From contig NZ_JAAGWZ010000005.1 in assembly GCF_010686725.1 (NCBI RefSeq), forward strand, positions 1 through 64,000: 64,000 nt of DNA, read 5' to 3'. Position numbers and translations under genes: made by a program. This stretch comes from Galbitalea soli (GTDB lineage: Bacteria; Actinomycetota; Actinomycetes; Actinomycetales; Microbacteriaceae). Every line of letters begins with the position of its first letter. The first letter of the stretch is position 1. The notes under the pieces are model-generated. The model saw nothing but the letters and a program-made list of their open reading frames with translations. It did no database searches and was not told the DNA's origin. Of the stretch, positions 45,035 to 53,522 are shown piece after piece.

Positions 45035-46358
45035 CCTTCGACACTACGACGGGTTCCGCCGCGGGGGGATGCCCGGCGGAGGTGATTGCCACCCCCGGCG
45101 CGCCCGCCCCGGCCCCGGCAGCGCCGTTGCCGACCGGTGCCCCGGGCGCCCTGGCCGCCGACGACACCGCCCCCGCGACGCCGGTGAGCACGAGCACGAG
45201 CAGCAGGCCGTTCAGGATGCCGAACTGGTTGCCGAGGAATCCGATCGCGGGCGGACCCACGAGGAACGCGAGATAGCCGATGGTCGCCACCGCGCTCACC
45301 CGCGCGGCCGCGGTGCGGGGGTCGTCGGCGGCGGCCGACATTCCGACGGGGAAGCCGAGCGAGGCGCCGAGGCCCCACAGCACCGTGCCGATCACGCTCA
45401 CCCAGACGTTCGGCACGACGATCACGAGCAGCAGTCCGACCGCCGCGAGCACAGCCGTCGCGCGCAGTACCGGCACCCGTCCGAAGCGGTCGAGGAGGCG
45501 CACCCCGGCGAGCCGGCCGACCGTCATCGCGGTCACGAAGAGGGCGAAGACGGCGGCGCCGGTCGGGCGGTCCGTGCCGTGCCCGTGCACCATCGCGTAC
45601 GACAGCCAGTCGTTGGCAGACCCCTCGGCGAACGCCATGCCGAGCACGATGAGTCCGATCAGCAGGGTGCGCGGGTCGCGCCAGATGCTGAGGCGGGATC
45701 GCCAGGTGCTCGGCTCGGCGGCGGCGTGGTCATCCGCGGGGTCGTCGTCGACCTCGGGGAGCAGGAACCGCACGACGATCTGCGTCACCACGAGCGACAG
45801 CACGGCGAGGACGCCGATGTGAATCACCAGCGGCACCCTGAGCGCCTCGGCGAGGGCCCCGAGGCCCGCGCCGATGATCGTTCCGAAGCTGAAGAACGCG
45901 TGGAACACCGGCATGATGCTGCGGCCGAGCGCGCGCTCGTTGGCCGCACCGGAGACGTTCATCGCCACATCGCAGGTGCCCATTGCGGCGCCGAAGAGAA
46001 TCAGGCTGCCGAAACTGAAGGCGAACGACGACAGCACCGTGACACCGAACGCCGTGCCCGTGACGGCGACCGCGCCGAGGGTCAGCGCCCAGCGCATGAT
46101 GGCGCGAGCCCCGAAGGTGGCGACGAGGTGGCCGGAGGCGATGAGCCCCGCGATCGAGCCGATGGCGGCCGCGAACAGCAGCACGCCGACCTGCGCGGTC
46201 GAGAGCTGCAGGGTCTGGCTCACCGCGGGGATGCGGGCGGCCCAGCTCGCCATGCTGATGCCGCACAGGGCGAAGACGGCGAAGAGGGCGTTGCGCCAGG
46301 CGCGCAGCGATCCCGGCGTGGAGCTCAGGTGCGTGCGCGGGAGGGTGGTGTGGGTCAT
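45027..46358 (-). CDS. MFS transporter, probable sugar permease
   Basis: A 443-residue protein with twelve membrane segments. It begins after a polar head with ALFAVFALCGISMASWAARIP, a form common in the FucP/YbjJ-like branch. AGGA precedes ATG 46358. A divergent LacI-family gene and a perfect 16-bp palindrome between them imply sugar-responsive control. About 45 C-terminal residues are Ala/Gly-rich and soluble. Confidence 0.85.
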   Translation of the reverse strand: MTHTTLPRTHLSSTPGSLRAWRNALFAVFALCGISMASWAARIPAVSQTLQLSTAQVGVLLFAAAIGSIAGLIASGHLVATFGARAIMRWALTLGAVAVTGTAFGVTVLSSFAFSFGSLILFGAAMGTCDVAMNVSGAANERALGRSIMPVFHAFFSFGTIIGAGLGALAEALRVPLVIHIGVLAVLSLVVTQIVVRFLLPEVDDDPADDHAAAEPSTWRSRLSIWRDPRTLLIGLIVLGMAFAEGSANDWLSYAMVHGHGTDRPTGAAVFALFVTAMTVGRLAGVRLLDRFGRVPVLRATAVLAAVGLLLVIVVPNVWVSVIGTVLWGLGASLGFPVGMSAAADDPRTAAARVSAVATIGYLAFLVGPPAIGFLGNQFGILNGLLLVLVLTGVAGAVSSAARAPGAPVGNGAAGAGAGAPGVAITSAGHPPAAEPVVVSKDD

Positions 46359-46412
46359 GGTGGTGTCCTGGTTGTGCGGCGGTGGGAGGGATCCCCGCCG
46401 TCCGAGCGCGTA

Positions 46413-46428
46413 GTCGAATCGATTCGAC
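46413..46428. promoter_or_regulatory. Perfect 16-bp LacI-type operator GTCGAATCGATTCGAC
   Basis: A fully symmetric site with a central CG, as expected for LacI-family dimers. It lies in the divergent region between the MFS transporter and the LacI regulator, 15 bases before the TAAGCT -10 box of the latter. Confidence 0.75.
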
Positions 46429-46456
46429 ACGGGCAGTTCGCCTAAGCTATCAACTC

Positions 46457-47542
46457 GTGACTTCCGAGGCAAGCACCGGCGAGAAGGGCGGCGTGCGCCC
46501 GCGCCCGACTCTCGCCGCAGTCGCTCGGCTCGCCGGGGTCTCGGTCTCGACCGCATCCCTCGCCTTCAGCGGCGCCGGGCCCGTCTCCGACGCGACCAAG
46601 GCCCGCGTCGCGGCCGCCGCCGACGAACTCGGTTACGCCGGACCCGACCCCCGCGCCCAGTCGCTGCGGCGCGGTCGCTCGGGCATCATCGGCGTCGTCA
46701 TCGAGGAGCGCCTGAGCGATGCCTTCCGCGATCCCATGAACATCGCCCTCCTCGACGGCATCGCCGACGTGACCGGGGCGGCGGGCAGCGGGCTCCTGCT
46801 GCTGACCGAGACGGGGGATGACCGTGCCGGGATCTCGTCCGCGCCGATGGACGCGATCATCCTCATCGGGTGCAGCACGAGCCTGGAGGAGGCCGTGGCG
46901 ATCGTGCGCCAGCGCGGCCTCCCGATCGTCGCGGTCGAGGCTCGCGAGCTCGAGGGCGTGCTCCCGATCGGCCTCGACAATCGCGCGGCCTCGGCGACGG
47001 GGGCGCGGCACCTCCGCTCGCTCGGGCACAGCGACATCGGCGTCGTCACGCTGCCCCTCGAACGCTCGCACGTGCCCCGACCGCTGCCCGCGGACTGGGA
47101 GCGCGTCGCCACCGCGCACACCTCCGCGGAGCGACTGCGCGGTGTGCTCGACGTCTACCCCGAGGCGCGCGGATTCGCGGCCTCGGCCAGCACGATCGAG
47201 GCGGGCCGTGAGGCCGGGCTCGCGCTGCTGGCGGGCGACCGCGCGACCGTTCCGACCGCGATCGTGGCGCAGAGCGACCTCCTCGCGATCGGCGTCATCC
47301 GCGCCGCCGACGAGGTGGGGATGATCGTGCCCGGCGACCTCAGCGTCGTGGGCTTCGACGGCATCCGCGGCGAAGTGCTCGGCGGCATCGATCTCACCAC
47401 CCTCGTTCAGCCGGCGGTCGAGAAGGGGCGCGCAGCGGGGCGGGCGGCGCTCCAGCTCCTCGACGGCGGACCCGCCGAGCCCGCCGACTTCACGAGCGTG
47501 TTCCATCCCGGCGGCACGACCGCGCCGCCGCGCACGCGCTGA
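46457..47542 (+). CDS. LacI-family transcriptional regulator of the MFS transporter
   Basis: A 361-residue repressor. The helix-turn-helix is LAAVARLAGVSVSTASLAFSG, followed by a ligand domain ending in a hinge-distant LVQPAVEKGRAAG segment. GTG 46457 follows TAAGCT (46443-46448) by eight bases, giving a leaderless transcript with an 18-residue tail before the DNA-binding helix. The ligand is unknown. Confidence 0.9.
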   Translation: MTSEASTGEKGGVRPRPTLAAVARLAGVSVSTASLAFSGAGPVSDATKARVAAAADELGYAGPDPRAQSLRRGRSGIIGVVIEERLSDAFRDPMNIALLDGIADVTGAAGSGLLLLTETGDDRAGISSAPMDAIILIGCSTSLEEAVAIVRQRGLPIVAVEARELEGVLPIGLDNRAASATGARHLRSLGHSDIGVVTLPLERSHVPRPLPADWERVATAHTSAERLRGVLDVYPEARGFAASASTIEAGREAGLALLAGDRATVPTAIVAQSDLLAIGVIRAADEVGMIVPGDLSVVGFDGIRGEVLGGIDLTTLVQPAVEKGRAAGRAALQLLDGGPAEPADFTSVFHPGGTTAPPRTR

Positions 47543-47626
47543 GCCGCACTCCGTCGCCCCTGAGCGCGGGCCGTACCCGAATCCGCGCGCGCTGACCCGC
47601 ACAGCGTCACCGGCGCTGACCCGCAC
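47537..47626 (+). repeat. Three imperfect copies of CGCTGAcCCGCAC
   Basis: Copies at 47537-47549 (one mismatch), 47590-47602 and 47614-47626 fill the 102-bp gap between the convergent LacI and epimerase genes, starting in the LacI stop region. They may be a small intergenic repeat. No function is evident. Confidence 0.5.
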
Positions 47627-47644
47627 CAGCGCCGGGGTCCGCGC

Positions 47645-48649
47645 CTACGCCCCCGGTGCGCGACGCGCCCAGGCGACGAGCCCGTCGATCGCGGCGTCGA
47701 CGTCGGCGTCGACCACCCGGCGCGAGGCATCCTCGTCGTACCACTCCACGATCTCCCGGGCCCCGGCCGCGAACGGGATCGACGCGACGTAGTCGGGCAC
47801 CAGGCGCTTCACCTTGCTGTTGTCGAAGACGACCGAGTGCGCCTTGTCGCCGAGCAGGCCCGGGCCCCAGTCCGGGATCGCGGCGGCGATCGTCTCCGAG
47901 GCGACGTGCACGAGCTCCGGTTCGGCCACTCCGGCCGCGCGCGCCATCGTCCGGTAGATGGCATCCCAGGTGAGCACGTCATCGGAGGTGATCTGGAAGG
48001 TGTCGCCGACGGCGGCCGGATGCCCGAGCAGTCCGATGAACGCCTTCGCGAAGTCGCGCGTGTGGGTGAGCGTCCAGAGTGACGTTCCGTCGCCGTGCAC
48101 GACGACGGGCAGCCCCCGCCGCATGCGGTCGATGATCGTCCACCCGCCGTCCATGGGGATGAGCGTGCGGTCGTAGGTGTGCGAGGGGCGCACGATCGTC
48201 GCGGGGAAGCCGCGCTCGCGATAGGCCTGAACGAGCAGGTCCTCGCTCGCGATCTTGTCGCGCGAGTACTGCCACCACGGATTCCTGAGCGGCGTCGACT
48301 CGGTGATCGGGAGGTGCGCGACCGGCTTCTGGTAGGCCGAGGCGGAGGAGATGAACACGTACTGACCGACCCGGCCGGAGAAGAGATCGATGTCGGCGAC
48401 CGTCTGCGAGGGCAGGAAGTTGCGGAAGTTGACGACGACGTCGTACTCGGCGCTCCCGATCGCGGCGGCGAGCGATTCCGCGTCGCCGGCGTCACCGACG
48501 AGCGATCGCGCGCCGTCGATGGGCGGGCGGGAGCTCTCCACCCCGCGATTGAGCAGGGTGAGGTCGACGCCGCGTTCCACCGCCAATCGGCTGATCGATG
48601 AGCTGATGATGCCGTTGCCGCCGATAAATAGCGCCCGGAGTGAGTTCAC
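47645..48649 (-). CDS. NAD-dependent epimerase/dehydratase family protein
   Basis: A 334-residue extended short-chain dehydrogenase. The dinucleotide motif is LFIGGNGIISSSISRL, with an unusual GGNGIIS in place of GGxGxxG. The catalytic YxxxK of classical members appears only loosely (WQYSRDKIASE). The SSASAYQKPV segment matches strand 5. The substrate is unknown, probably a nucleotide sugar. GTG 48649 follows TAGGCT (48661-48656) by six bases. Confidence 0.85.
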   Translation of the reverse strand: MNSLRALFIGGNGIISSSISRLAVERGVDLTLLNRGVESSRPPIDGARSLVGDAGDAESLAAAIGSAEYDVVVNFRNFLPSQTVADIDLFSGRVGQYVFISSASAYQKPVAHLPITESTPLRNPWWQYSRDKIASEDLLVQAYRERGFPATIVRPSHTYDRTLIPMDGGWTIIDRMRRGLPVVVHGDGTSLWTLTHTRDFAKAFIGLLGHPAAVGDTFQITSDDVLTWDAIYRTMARAAGVAEPELVHVASETIAAAIPDWGPGLLGDKAHSVVFDNSKVKRLVPDYVASIPFAAGAREIVEWYDEDASRRVVDADVDAAIDGLVAWARRAPGA

Positions 48650-48699
48650 ACGGAAAGCCTAGGCTCGCATCCGCCCGTGCCGCCTTAGGCTGAAGCCCT

Positions 48700-50673
48700 A
48701 TGAGTGATTCGACCCCCTCGGTTTCCGGTATCGACCTCGACGAACTCGACCCGAGCATCCGTCCGCAGGACGACCTCTTCCGCCACGTCAACGGCAAGTG
48801 GATCGCACGCACCGAGATCCCCTCCGACAAGGCCCGTTACGGCTCGTTCTATGTGCTCGCGGAGGAGGCCGAGAAGGCGGTCCGCGAGATCATCGAGGAG
48901 GCGCAGTCGGCCGAACCCGGTTCCGAGGAGCGCAAGTTCGGCGACGTCTACGCGAGCTTCATGGACGAGAAGCGCATCGAGGAGCTGGGCGCCGCACCGC
49001 TCCAGCCGCTGCTCGCCGAGGTCGCGGCCATCGACTCGATCCCCGAGCTGCTCGAGACCCTCGGCGGACTCGAGCGCAAGGGCACGAGCGGCTTCTTCCA
49101 GCTCTTCGTCGACAACGACCCGGGCGACCCCGAGCGCTACCTCGTCTTCGTCGAACAGGGCGGCATCGGACTCCCCGACGAGTCCTACTTCCGCGAGGAG
49201 AAGTTCGCCGAGATCCGCACGAAGTACGTCGAGTACCTGGAGCGCATCCTCGCGCTCGCGGGTCTCGACGCCGCCGCCGCGCGCGCCGCCCGCATCTTCG
49301 CGCTCGAGACCCGGCTCGCCTCGCACCACTGGGACAACGTGCGCTCCCGCGACAGCGAGGCCACCTACAACCTGCAGTCCTGGGCCGAATTCACGGAGGT
49401 GGTCTCCGGCCCCGAGATCGACCTCAACGTCTGGCTGCACGCGGTCGACGCGCCCCACCACGCGTTCGACAGTCTGGTCGTCCGCCAGCCGAGCTTCGCG
49501 GCGGCCCTGCCCTCGCTGCTGACGGCCGAGCAGCTGGACTCGTGGAAGGACTGGCTGGCCTGGCAGGTCATCCGGTCGAACGCCGGTTATCTCAGCAGCG
49601 ACTTCGTCGACGCCAACTTCGACTTCTACGGCAAGACGCTCACCGGAACCCCCGAGCTGCGCGCCCGCTGGAAGCGCGGCGTCTCGATGGTGGAGGGATC
49701 GCTGGGCGAAGCGGTCGGTCGCGTGTACGTCGAACGGCACTTCCTGCCCGAGGCGAAGACCGCGATGGACGACCTCGTCGCCAACCTCATCGAGGCTTAC
49801 CGTCAGTCGATCACGAGCCTCGACTGGATGACCGACGAGACCCGCGCGCGGGCCCTCGAAAAGCTGCAGCGCTTCACCCCCAAGATCGGCTACCCGGCGA
49901 AGTGGCGCGACTACTCGGCGCTGCTGGTCTCCGCCGACGACCTGCTCGGCAACGTCGCCGCCGTGAACGAGTTCGAGTTCCAGCGCGAGCTCGGCAAGAT
50001 CGGCAAGCCCCTCGACCGCGACGAGTGGTTCATGACTCCGCAGACGATCAACGCCTACTACAACCCGGGCTTCAACGAGATCGTGTTCCCGGCGGCGATC
50101 CTGCAGTACCCCTTCTTCGACGCGCACCGCGACGCCGCGGCCAACTACGGCGCGATCGGCGCCGTGATCGGCCACGAGATCGGTCACGGCTTCGACGATC
50201 AGGGCTCCAAGTTCGACGGCGACGGCCGGCTCACCGACTGGTGGACCGCCGAGGACCGCGCCGCCTTCGAGCAGCGCACCGCCTCGCTCATCGCCCAGTA
50301 CGACGCGCTCGCGCCGCGCCAGGTTCCCGAGCACCACGTCAACGGCGCCCTCACCATCGGCGAGAACATCGGTGACCTCGGCGGGCTCAGCATCGCCTGG
50401 AAGGCCTACCTGATCTCGCTCGACGGCGCCGAGCCGCCCGTCATCGACGGATTGACCGGTGCCGAACGATTCTTCCTCTCCTGGGCCCAGGCCTGGCAGA
50501 TGAAGGGCCGTGACGAGGAGGTCATCCGCCTCCTCTCGATCGACCCGCACTCCCCGAACGAGTTCCGCTGCAACCAGATCGTGCGCAACATCGACGATTT
50601 CTACACCACATTCGGAGTCACCCCCTCCGACGAGCTCTGGCTCGACCCGAAGGACCGCGTCACCATCTGGTGA
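48700..50673 (+). CDS. M13-family metallopeptidase (neprilysin-like)
   Basis: A 657-residue zinc peptidase without a signal peptide, so probably cytoplasmic. The zinc site is GHEIGHGFDDQG near residue 492 and the third ligand Glu is in ENIGDLGGLSIAW. The C-terminal CNQIVRNIDDFYTTF contains the substrate-contact residues. It would trim oligopeptides. ATG 48700 follows TAGGCT (48686-48691) by eight bases. Confidence 0.93.
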   Translation: MSDSTPSVSGIDLDELDPSIRPQDDLFRHVNGKWIARTEIPSDKARYGSFYVLAEEAEKAVREIIEEAQSAEPGSEERKFGDVYASFMDEKRIEELGAAPLQPLLAEVAAIDSIPELLETLGGLERKGTSGFFQLFVDNDPGDPERYLVFVEQGGIGLPDESYFREEKFAEIRTKYVEYLERILALAGLDAAAARAARIFALETRLASHHWDNVRSRDSEATYNLQSWAEFTEVVSGPEIDLNVWLHAVDAPHHAFDSLVVRQPSFAAALPSLLTAEQLDSWKDWLAWQVIRSNAGYLSSDFVDANFDFYGKTLTGTPELRARWKRGVSMVEGSLGEAVGRVYVERHFLPEAKTAMDDLVANLIEAYRQSITSLDWMTDETRARALEKLQRFTPKIGYPAKWRDYSALLVSADDLLGNVAAVNEFEFQRELGKIGKPLDRDEWFMTPQTINAYYNPGFNEIVFPAAILQYPFFDAHRDAAANYGAIGAVIGHEIGHGFDDQGSKFDGDGRLTDWWTAEDRAAFEQRTASLIAQYDALAPRQVPEHHVNGALTIGENIGDLGGLSIAWKAYLISLDGAEPPVIDGLTGAERFFLSWAQAWQMKGRDEEVIRLLSIDPHSPNEFRCNQIVRNIDDFYTTFGVTPSDELWLDPKDRVTIW

Positions 50674-50706
50674 CACCCCACCCGCAACGCTCACCGAGGA
50701 CCCGTC

Positions 50707-51633
50707 TTGGTCGACATCGCACAGAACCGGGAAGCCGCCCCCTCCCGTGAACGCTGGGATCGCATGCACGATCCCCGCGTGCCCCGTCACCGCAGCCTGG
50801 AGACGGTCGAGAACTTCGCCGGAACCTTCACGGCGCTCGGCCAGCTCGCCTACGACGGCGCTCAGGTCTCCGCCAATGTCATCGACCTGCGCACGAGCCG
50901 GGTTCTCGTCTCCATCGACGACCGCATCGTGCTGCCCACCGCGAGCGTCGGCAAGATCCTGCTGCTCATCGAGGTGTCGGCACGGCTCACCGCCCGCGAG
51001 TTCTCCGGCTACGGCATCCTCGACAAGACGCCGAGGGATGCGGTCGGCGACTCGGGCGTGTGGCAGCACCTTCAGGCACCGGCCCTGCCCGTCTCCGACC
51101 TTGCCACGATGGTCGGCGCGACGAGCGACAACCTCGCCACGAACGTGCTGCTCCGTCAGGTCGGACTCGCGGCCGTGCGCGCGCGCACCGAGTCGCTCGG
51201 CCTCATGCGCACCGCACTGCTCGACCTCGTGCGCGACACCCGCGGGCCGGATGACGCACCGCAGCTCTCCGTCGGATCCACCGCCGAGCTCGCCTGGCTC
51301 TTCGGCGCCCTCGCCCGCAGCGAGATCGTCGACCCGCTCACCAGCCAGCGCGTGATGGGCTGGCTGTCGCTCAACTCCGACCTCTCCATGGTCGCGAGCG
51401 CGTTCGGGCTCGACCCCCTGTCGCACCGCGGCGTGGACCACGGCACTCTGCTCGTCAACAAGACGGGCAGCGACGTCGGGGTGCGATCGGAGGCGGGGGC
51501 GCTCAGGGGCACCCGGTCATCCCTCGCCTACGCCGTCTCGGTGCAGTTCGACGACGACAGCCTCTCGAAGCGGCTGCGGGTCATGGATGCGATGCGCACC
51601 ATCGGCCTCGACCTCCTGGAGTACGTGCACTAG
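50707..51633 (+). CDS. Serine hydrolase with class A beta-lactamase fold
   Basis: A 308-residue protein carrying all three landmarks of class A beta-lactamases: SVGK at about residues 79-82, the SDN triad in GATSDNLATN, and KTG in LLVNKTGSDVG. It has no signal peptide and lacks a clear ELN omega-loop, so a penicillin-degrading role is doubtful. It starts with TTG, supported by GAGGA six bases before it, 33 bases past the M13 gene. Its stop codon shares the palindrome CTAG with the convergent GNAT gene. Confidence 0.82.
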   Translation: MVDIAQNREAAPSRERWDRMHDPRVPRHRSLETVENFAGTFTALGQLAYDGAQVSANVIDLRTSRVLVSIDDRIVLPTASVGKILLLIEVSARLTAREFSGYGILDKTPRDAVGDSGVWQHLQAPALPVSDLATMVGATSDNLATNVLLRQVGLAAVRARTESLGLMRTALLDLVRDTRGPDDAPQLSVGSTAELAWLFGALARSEIVDPLTSQRVMGWLSLNSDLSMVASAFGLDPLSHRGVDHGTLLVNKTGSDVGVRSEAGALRGTRSSLAYAVSVQFDDDSLSKRLRVMDAMRTIGLDLLEYVH

Positions 51634-52241
51634 GCCCGGGCGGCCCACTCCGAGTCGAGGATCGCGTACATGCCGGTGTCGGCCCAGGCGCCCTTGAACC
51701 AGAGATCCTTCGCGAAGAACGCCTCCTCTCGCATGCCGAGCCGACGGCAGAGCGCGATGGAGGCGTCATTGCGGGGGTCGAGCTCGGCCACCACCCGGTG
51801 CAGGCGCATCCGGCCGAACGCGAGGTCGAGCACCGCGCGCGCCGCCTCGGCGGCGTAGCCCTGGCCGTGGAAGTCCGGGTGGAGGGTCCAGCCGATCTCG
51901 GCCTTCGAGTTCTCCACCGAGGCGATCGTGAAGTAGAGGTCGCCGATGACGCGCGGCCGCTGGGGGTCGCCGAGCGAGGGCGTGCCCGGCAGCTCCATGG
52001 CGAGCTGCACGTAGTCGCCGTCGACGGCGAGGATGACCGACGCCTCGTGCGCGGTCAGCTTCTCTGTGAGCTGCTCACGCGTGCGCGGCTCGTAGAGCAG
52101 GTAGCGACAGACGTCGTCGCGCGACTGGTAGGCATGGACATCCTCGAGGTCGCCCGGGTTCTGCGGCCGCAGGCGCAACCGCTCGGTCACGAGTGGAGCG
52201 GCGAACTCGTAGGGCAGGGCGAGGTCGGTGGGGAGTGCCAT
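51630..52241 (-). CDS. GNAT-family N-acetyltransferase
   Basis: A 203-residue RimJ-like acetyltransferase. It begins with LVTERLRLRPQNPGDLE and has the acetyl-CoA loop region PDFHGQGYAAEAARAVLDLAF and the RRLGMREEAF end. It may acetylate a ribosomal protein N-terminus, an antibiotic or a metabolite. ATG 52241 follows TACTGT (52254-52249) by seven bases. Confidence 0.87.
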   Translation of the reverse strand: MALPTDLALPYEFAAPLVTERLRLRPQNPGDLEDVHAYQSRDDVCRYLLYEPRTREQLTEKLTAHEASVILAVDGDYVQLAMELPGTPSLGDPQRPRVIGDLYFTIASVENSKAEIGWTLHPDFHGQGYAAEAARAVLDLAFGRMRLHRVVAELDPRNDASIALCRRLGMREEAFFAKDLWFKGAWADTGMYAILDSEWAARA

Positions 52242-52263
52242 GTCCTGCACAGTAGCGCGCGGA

Positions 52264-53505
52264 TCAGGCGCTGTGCAGGCCCGGTTCCTCGGTGCCGAGC
52301 TCCGCGGGGGTCGCCGCTTCGACGCCGTACACGGCCTCGATGCCCGCCGTGAACTCGTCGCCGCGCCCCTCGAGGGCGAGTTCCCGTGCCCGCACGGAGG
52401 GGCCGTGCAGCAGCACGCTCGCCAGGTGGCGGAGCGCCGCCTGCGTCTCCTCGCTCGCGCCGCGATCGCGCGCGCGGCCGAGCTCCGCGTCGAGCACCTG
52501 GAAGATGTGACCGCGCAGGGCGACGATCGCGGGCTCGACACTGCGTTCCGCGACGAATCGGGCGGCCGCGTCGCCCACGAGTGCGCGCGCATCGGAGGCC
52601 GCGTTGAGCTCCTCGATGGGGGCGTGCAGCGAGATCGTCTCGAGGTCGAGGAGTTCGACGCCGGCGAGCGAGCCGACCACGGGGTCGACGTTGCGGGGCA
52701 GCCCCAGGTCGATCACCATCCGGCGCTGCGCGTCGCGGAACGCGCTCGCGTCCACCGCCATCGCCGAGGTGCAGGTGATGAGCAGGTCGGCGTCGGTCAC
52801 GCCATCGGCGAGATGAGTCTCGAGCCGGAGTCCGTACTTGGCGGCGAAGGCTTCGCCGCGGCCGGACGGGGAGTAGACCCGAAGGTCGACCGCGCCGCGA
52901 TCCCGCAGGGCGGCCACGGTCGTCGCCGCGTACTGCCCGGTGCCGACGATGAGCACGCGCGTCGCGCTCCAGTCGAGGATCCGGCTCGCCGCCATCTCGA
53001 GGGCCAGACGCACGAGCGAGCGGCCCGCACCCCCGAGCGCCGTTCCCGCCTTGACTCCGCGGCTCGTCTGGGTGGCCCGCTGGAAGAGCCGCTCGAGGTC
53101 GGACGAGCTGGTGCCGACCGCACGGGCGTGCTCGAGCGAGCGCCGCACCTGGCCGGAGATCTCGTCCTCGCCGACGACCACGGACTCGAGCCCGCTGGTC
53201 ACGGCGAAGAGGTGGCCGACGACATCCTCGCCGGTGAGGAGGGTGACCGCGGAGCGGAGCTCGGTCGCGTCCACACCACTCGCCGCCGACATGGAAGCGA
53301 CCGTGGCATCCACGGCACCGGAGGCGGAGGAGGCGTCGACGTCGAGGTAGGCCTCGAAGCGATTGCAGGTCGCGAGGACGACGGCCCCGTCGATCAGGGT
53401 GTTCTCGCTGACGAGTGCGCTGGCCGCCTGAGGTGCGCCGAAGGAGAGCTTCTCGAGGAGATCGAAGCTCGCATTCTGATGGTTGGCGGTGAGGCACAGG
53501 AGCAC
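52264..53505 (-). CDS. hemA: Glutamyl-tRNA reductase
   Basis: A 413-residue enzyme that reduces glutamyl-tRNA to glutamate-1-semialdehyde with NADPH, the first committed step of heme synthesis. The catalytic cysteine is Cys47 in LATCNRFEAYL. The NADPH domain has VLIVGTGQYAATTVAAL, one residue off the usual glycine motif. The GTG start is only 17 bases from that of hemE on the other strand and follows TAACAT by six bases. The substrate of the last gene of the heme operon, hemL, is its product. Confidence 0.95.
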   Translation of the reverse strand: MLLCLTANHQNASFDLLEKLSFGAPQAASALVSENTLIDGAVVLATCNRFEAYLDVDASSASGAVDATVASMSAASGVDATELRSAVTLLTGEDVVGHLFAVTSGLESVVVGEDEISGQVRRSLEHARAVGTSSSDLERLFQRATQTSRGVKAGTALGGAGRSLVRLALEMAASRILDWSATRVLIVGTGQYAATTVAALRDRGAVDLRVYSPSGRGEAFAAKYGLRLETHLADGVTDADLLITCTSAMAVDASAFRDAQRRMVIDLGLPRNVDPVVGSLAGVELLDLETISLHAPIEELNAASDARALVGDAAARFVAERSVEPAIVALRGHIFQVLDAELGRARDRGASEETQAALRHLASVLLHGPSVRARELALEGRGDEFTAGIEAVYGVEAATPAELGTEEPGLHSA

Positions 53506-53522
53506 CTTCTAATGTTAGGTGC
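53506..53522. promoter_or_regulatory. Overlapping divergent promoters of hemA and hemE
   Basis: The entire gap between the two GTG start codons is 17 bases. It holds TAATGTTA (53510-53517): read rightward TAATGT is a -10 box seven bases before hemE, read leftward TAACAT is one six bases before hemA. Both transcripts would be leaderless and polymerase could serve only one side at a time. Confidence 0.7.

Noticed and set aside
48685-51441. Long open frame of 918 codons antisense to the M13 peptidase
   Set aside because: Val/Glu/Gly-rich shadow of a well-supported gene; no motif seen.
50707-51633. Calling the serine hydrolase a beta-lactamase resistance gene
   Set aside because: Missing signal peptide and no clear omega-loop Glu; fold-level assignment only.
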